Assembly (NCBI GenBank): GCA_025677815.1
Contig: JAIXMP010000045.1
Location: forward strand, 62,001 to 126,000
Reading direction: 5' to 3'
Source of the DNA: Phascolomyces articulosus
Taxonomy: Eukaryota > Mucoromycota > Mucoromycetes > Mucorales > Lichtheimiaceae
DNA length: 64,000 nt
Shown: positions 62,280 through 64,000 of the stretch, in pieces
Layout of the letters: the number at the start of each line of letters is the position of its first letter
Numbering within the stretch: the stretch's first letter is position 1
Translations under genes and position numbers: made by a program
The notes under the pieces: generated by a model
Told to the model about the DNA's origin: nothing
What the model saw: only the letters and a program-made list of their open reading frames with translations
Databases searched by the model: none

Positions 62280-64000
62280 CCATGATTGAACCTGCATCTA
62301 ACTGTGCGCCAAATTATCATTATGTTGGCCAGATTTACGTGTTAATAGGCTATCAAAATAATCAAGAAAGGTTTTGTCATGTTCCCTCTAATAGATCCTG
62401 GTTATCAGTTGCTCAAACAAGAGTATGAGCCTGAGATTAGCTCATGATGCGGAAACTTTCAAATTGGTTGCAGAGATAGAAATGCTCGAGTTTTTCCAAA
62501 CAAATTGTTTTCCTCATATTCAGTCATTGGAACATTAGTAAATCAAAAGTATTTTAAAAAAACAACATTATTTTGTTCTTCAACTTCCCTTCCCTCTTCT
62601 TCTTTAGATATTGACGCGTATACTAATTAAATATATATATTCATATTCGATCTTCTGTGTGTCACCAATGAAAAAAGGTACATTAGCTCACGTTATAAGT
62701 GGAACCCATGATGCACTGTTACGTTATATTTATCCATTTCAAATACACTTTCCAAGTTGGTCTTTCTTTCTATTAAAGATGAAAGTGTTCTAGCCTTGGA
62801 TTCCATATTGTCAATATGCAAAAATCTAAAGCATTTCGAGTTTGGAAGCGGTATGAACTTTAGTCATTGGCTTACTAGTATGAACAAGTCTGAATCCAGA
62901 ACGCAGTTCGCAAGACACATGATAAGAATAACTTTGGGTTCTTTTGGTGCAAACAAATATAGTTATACGCATTATTCCTCAACAAGGGTTGGTAACTCTT
63001 GTTCGTTGCACTCCACCATTGACCTATCTCAGCTTGGAAGGGTGCCTATATGATGATATCCTACCAACGGTGCAATAAAATTATCCTTAATTAACCAACC
63101 TGTTACTCAATCGATTCGAATTCAATACCGATAAAACACTCATTTTACATAAGTCTAAATGTTGAATAACATATCTTCTACTGCTACTGCTTTTTGACAA
63201 GAATTAATCATGATGACACTCTTCAACTACAAATACTGGTGCTTGGTGGATATTTCTCGAACGAATATGTTCAAACACTTCTTGAAACGACCCATAGCTC
63301 TTTCACCGTTTTATGCCTGGGAACAGATGAGGAAACGACGTCTAGATTTATAAGTTCAAATAAACTGGAAGCAGAGCGGAACCAGGTTCAACATTTATAG
63401 AATATTGTATCAAAATTCATTATGCATTCTATAAATCACCTTGCTGCTATTGATCAAGGAAGCCTATACTTTGCAACTACACTCAACAATAATGCAATAG
63501 CAAATATTATACGACAATCCCCCGATTTACAAGTGCTCGAATTAAACAAATTCAAGAATAATTGCAATGGAATAATTGATAATTTAGCTCAAAGCAATAG
63601 CAACATCAAAGCATGAGTCCATCCACGTTAAATCCATCTTCATAATTCAGAACTCTTTGGATCACCTCACTCATTCAGAAATCTACATATATAATATTTG
63701 TGTATGACCGAATGTCATGGATTGAGAGATAACAATCTCAAATGTATATCCGGCTGAAAAGCCTGACAGGTATTACAGTGGGTAAAGCCAATAGAGCAAA
63801 ACCGGTTGGTCTATTAGAATTTACAAAACTGCTGGCACAGTTACCTATCATCATCATCTATTGATGTTGAGTTTACGGATGATATGTTGATGAGCTTTTG
63901 TAGTAGCAAAAGCGTAAACCAATTATTAGTTAATCCCAAATTTTTACTGACAAAACACGCAACGCTTTATATGCCAAAGGTATTTTGATTCCTCCTCCAG
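62280..64000 (+). pseudogene. Decayed TPR-F-box-LRR gene (runs off window)
   Basis: Plus-strand fragments in shifting frames that follow the order of the intact paralogue. TPR part: APNYHYVGQIYVLIGYQNNQ near 62310, then DPGYQLLKQEYEPEISS near 62395 in another frame. Next DAETFKLVAEIEMLEF near 62450. LRR-like parts: SILSICKNLKHFEFGS near 62810; LQLQILVLGGYFSNEYVQTL near 63230; NIIRQSPDLQVLELNKFKN near 63510. Stops and frame changes separate them. No F-box is readable. It continues beyond the window. Confidence 0.6.

Overview
The window is nuclear DNA of a filamentous fungus, most likely an early-diverging one in the Mucoromycota (Mucorales-like). The evidence is an AT-rich background, genes with many short GTAAGT...TAG introns, a metazoan-like mitochondrial Twinkle helicase, SMG8 (absent from yeasts, as far as I recall), and TPR-F-box-LRR genes of a kind I associate with Mucorales genomes. 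I assembled gene models by hand from donor and acceptor sites and reading phase. For each complete gene the exon lengths sum to a multiple of three, unless a break is stated.

Region 1, about 0-31 kb, is mostly housekeeping. It holds SMG8 (minus, 3' end cut off by the window), then a mitochondrial Obg/OLA1-like ATPase (minus) divergent from the Twinkle mtDNA helicase (plus). These are followed by a secreted GH5 beta-mannanase (plus), a TPR-F-box-LRR gene with one frameshift (minus), a long AT-rich stretch of about 3.9 kb without a gene, ADE4 amidophosphoribosyltransferase (plus), NUP155 nucleoporin (plus) and a divergent Nudix gene (plus).

Region 2, about 31-36 kb, holds a canonical diphosphoinositol-phosphate-type Nudix hydrolase (minus), tail to tail with the divergent one, and an SDR dehydrogenase (minus). 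A GC-rich structured island lies between the two Nudix genes.

Region 3, about 36-44.5 kb, is the accessory part. It holds a decayed PIF/Harbinger element with recognisable terminal inverted repeats, a decayed Crypton-like tyrosine recombinase (DUF3504-type), a long near-perfect inverted repeat, MITE-like elements, and an uncharacterised gene. That gene has spaced PD and ExK motifs suggesting a PD-(D/E)xK nuclease. It carries one in-frame stop, and a MITE-like fragment supplies its 3' end.

Region 4, about 44.5-58.2 kb, is housekeeping again: a cytochrome P450 (plus) convergent with YOP1 (minus), the ATP23 protease (minus), ribosomal protein eL20 with two tiny first exons (minus), and the RIX7/NVL AAA-ATPase (plus).

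Region 5, about 58.2-64 kb, holds a pogo-like MITE candidate, a second and intact TPR-F-box-LRR gene (minus), and a decayed third copy on the opposite strand that runs off the window.

I saw no CRISPR array, rRNA, convincing tRNA or spliceosomal RNA. No multi-gene defence or biosynthetic system is evident. The best candidates for something undescribed are the PD-(D/E)xK-like gene, the structured intergenic hairpins and the layered mobile elements.
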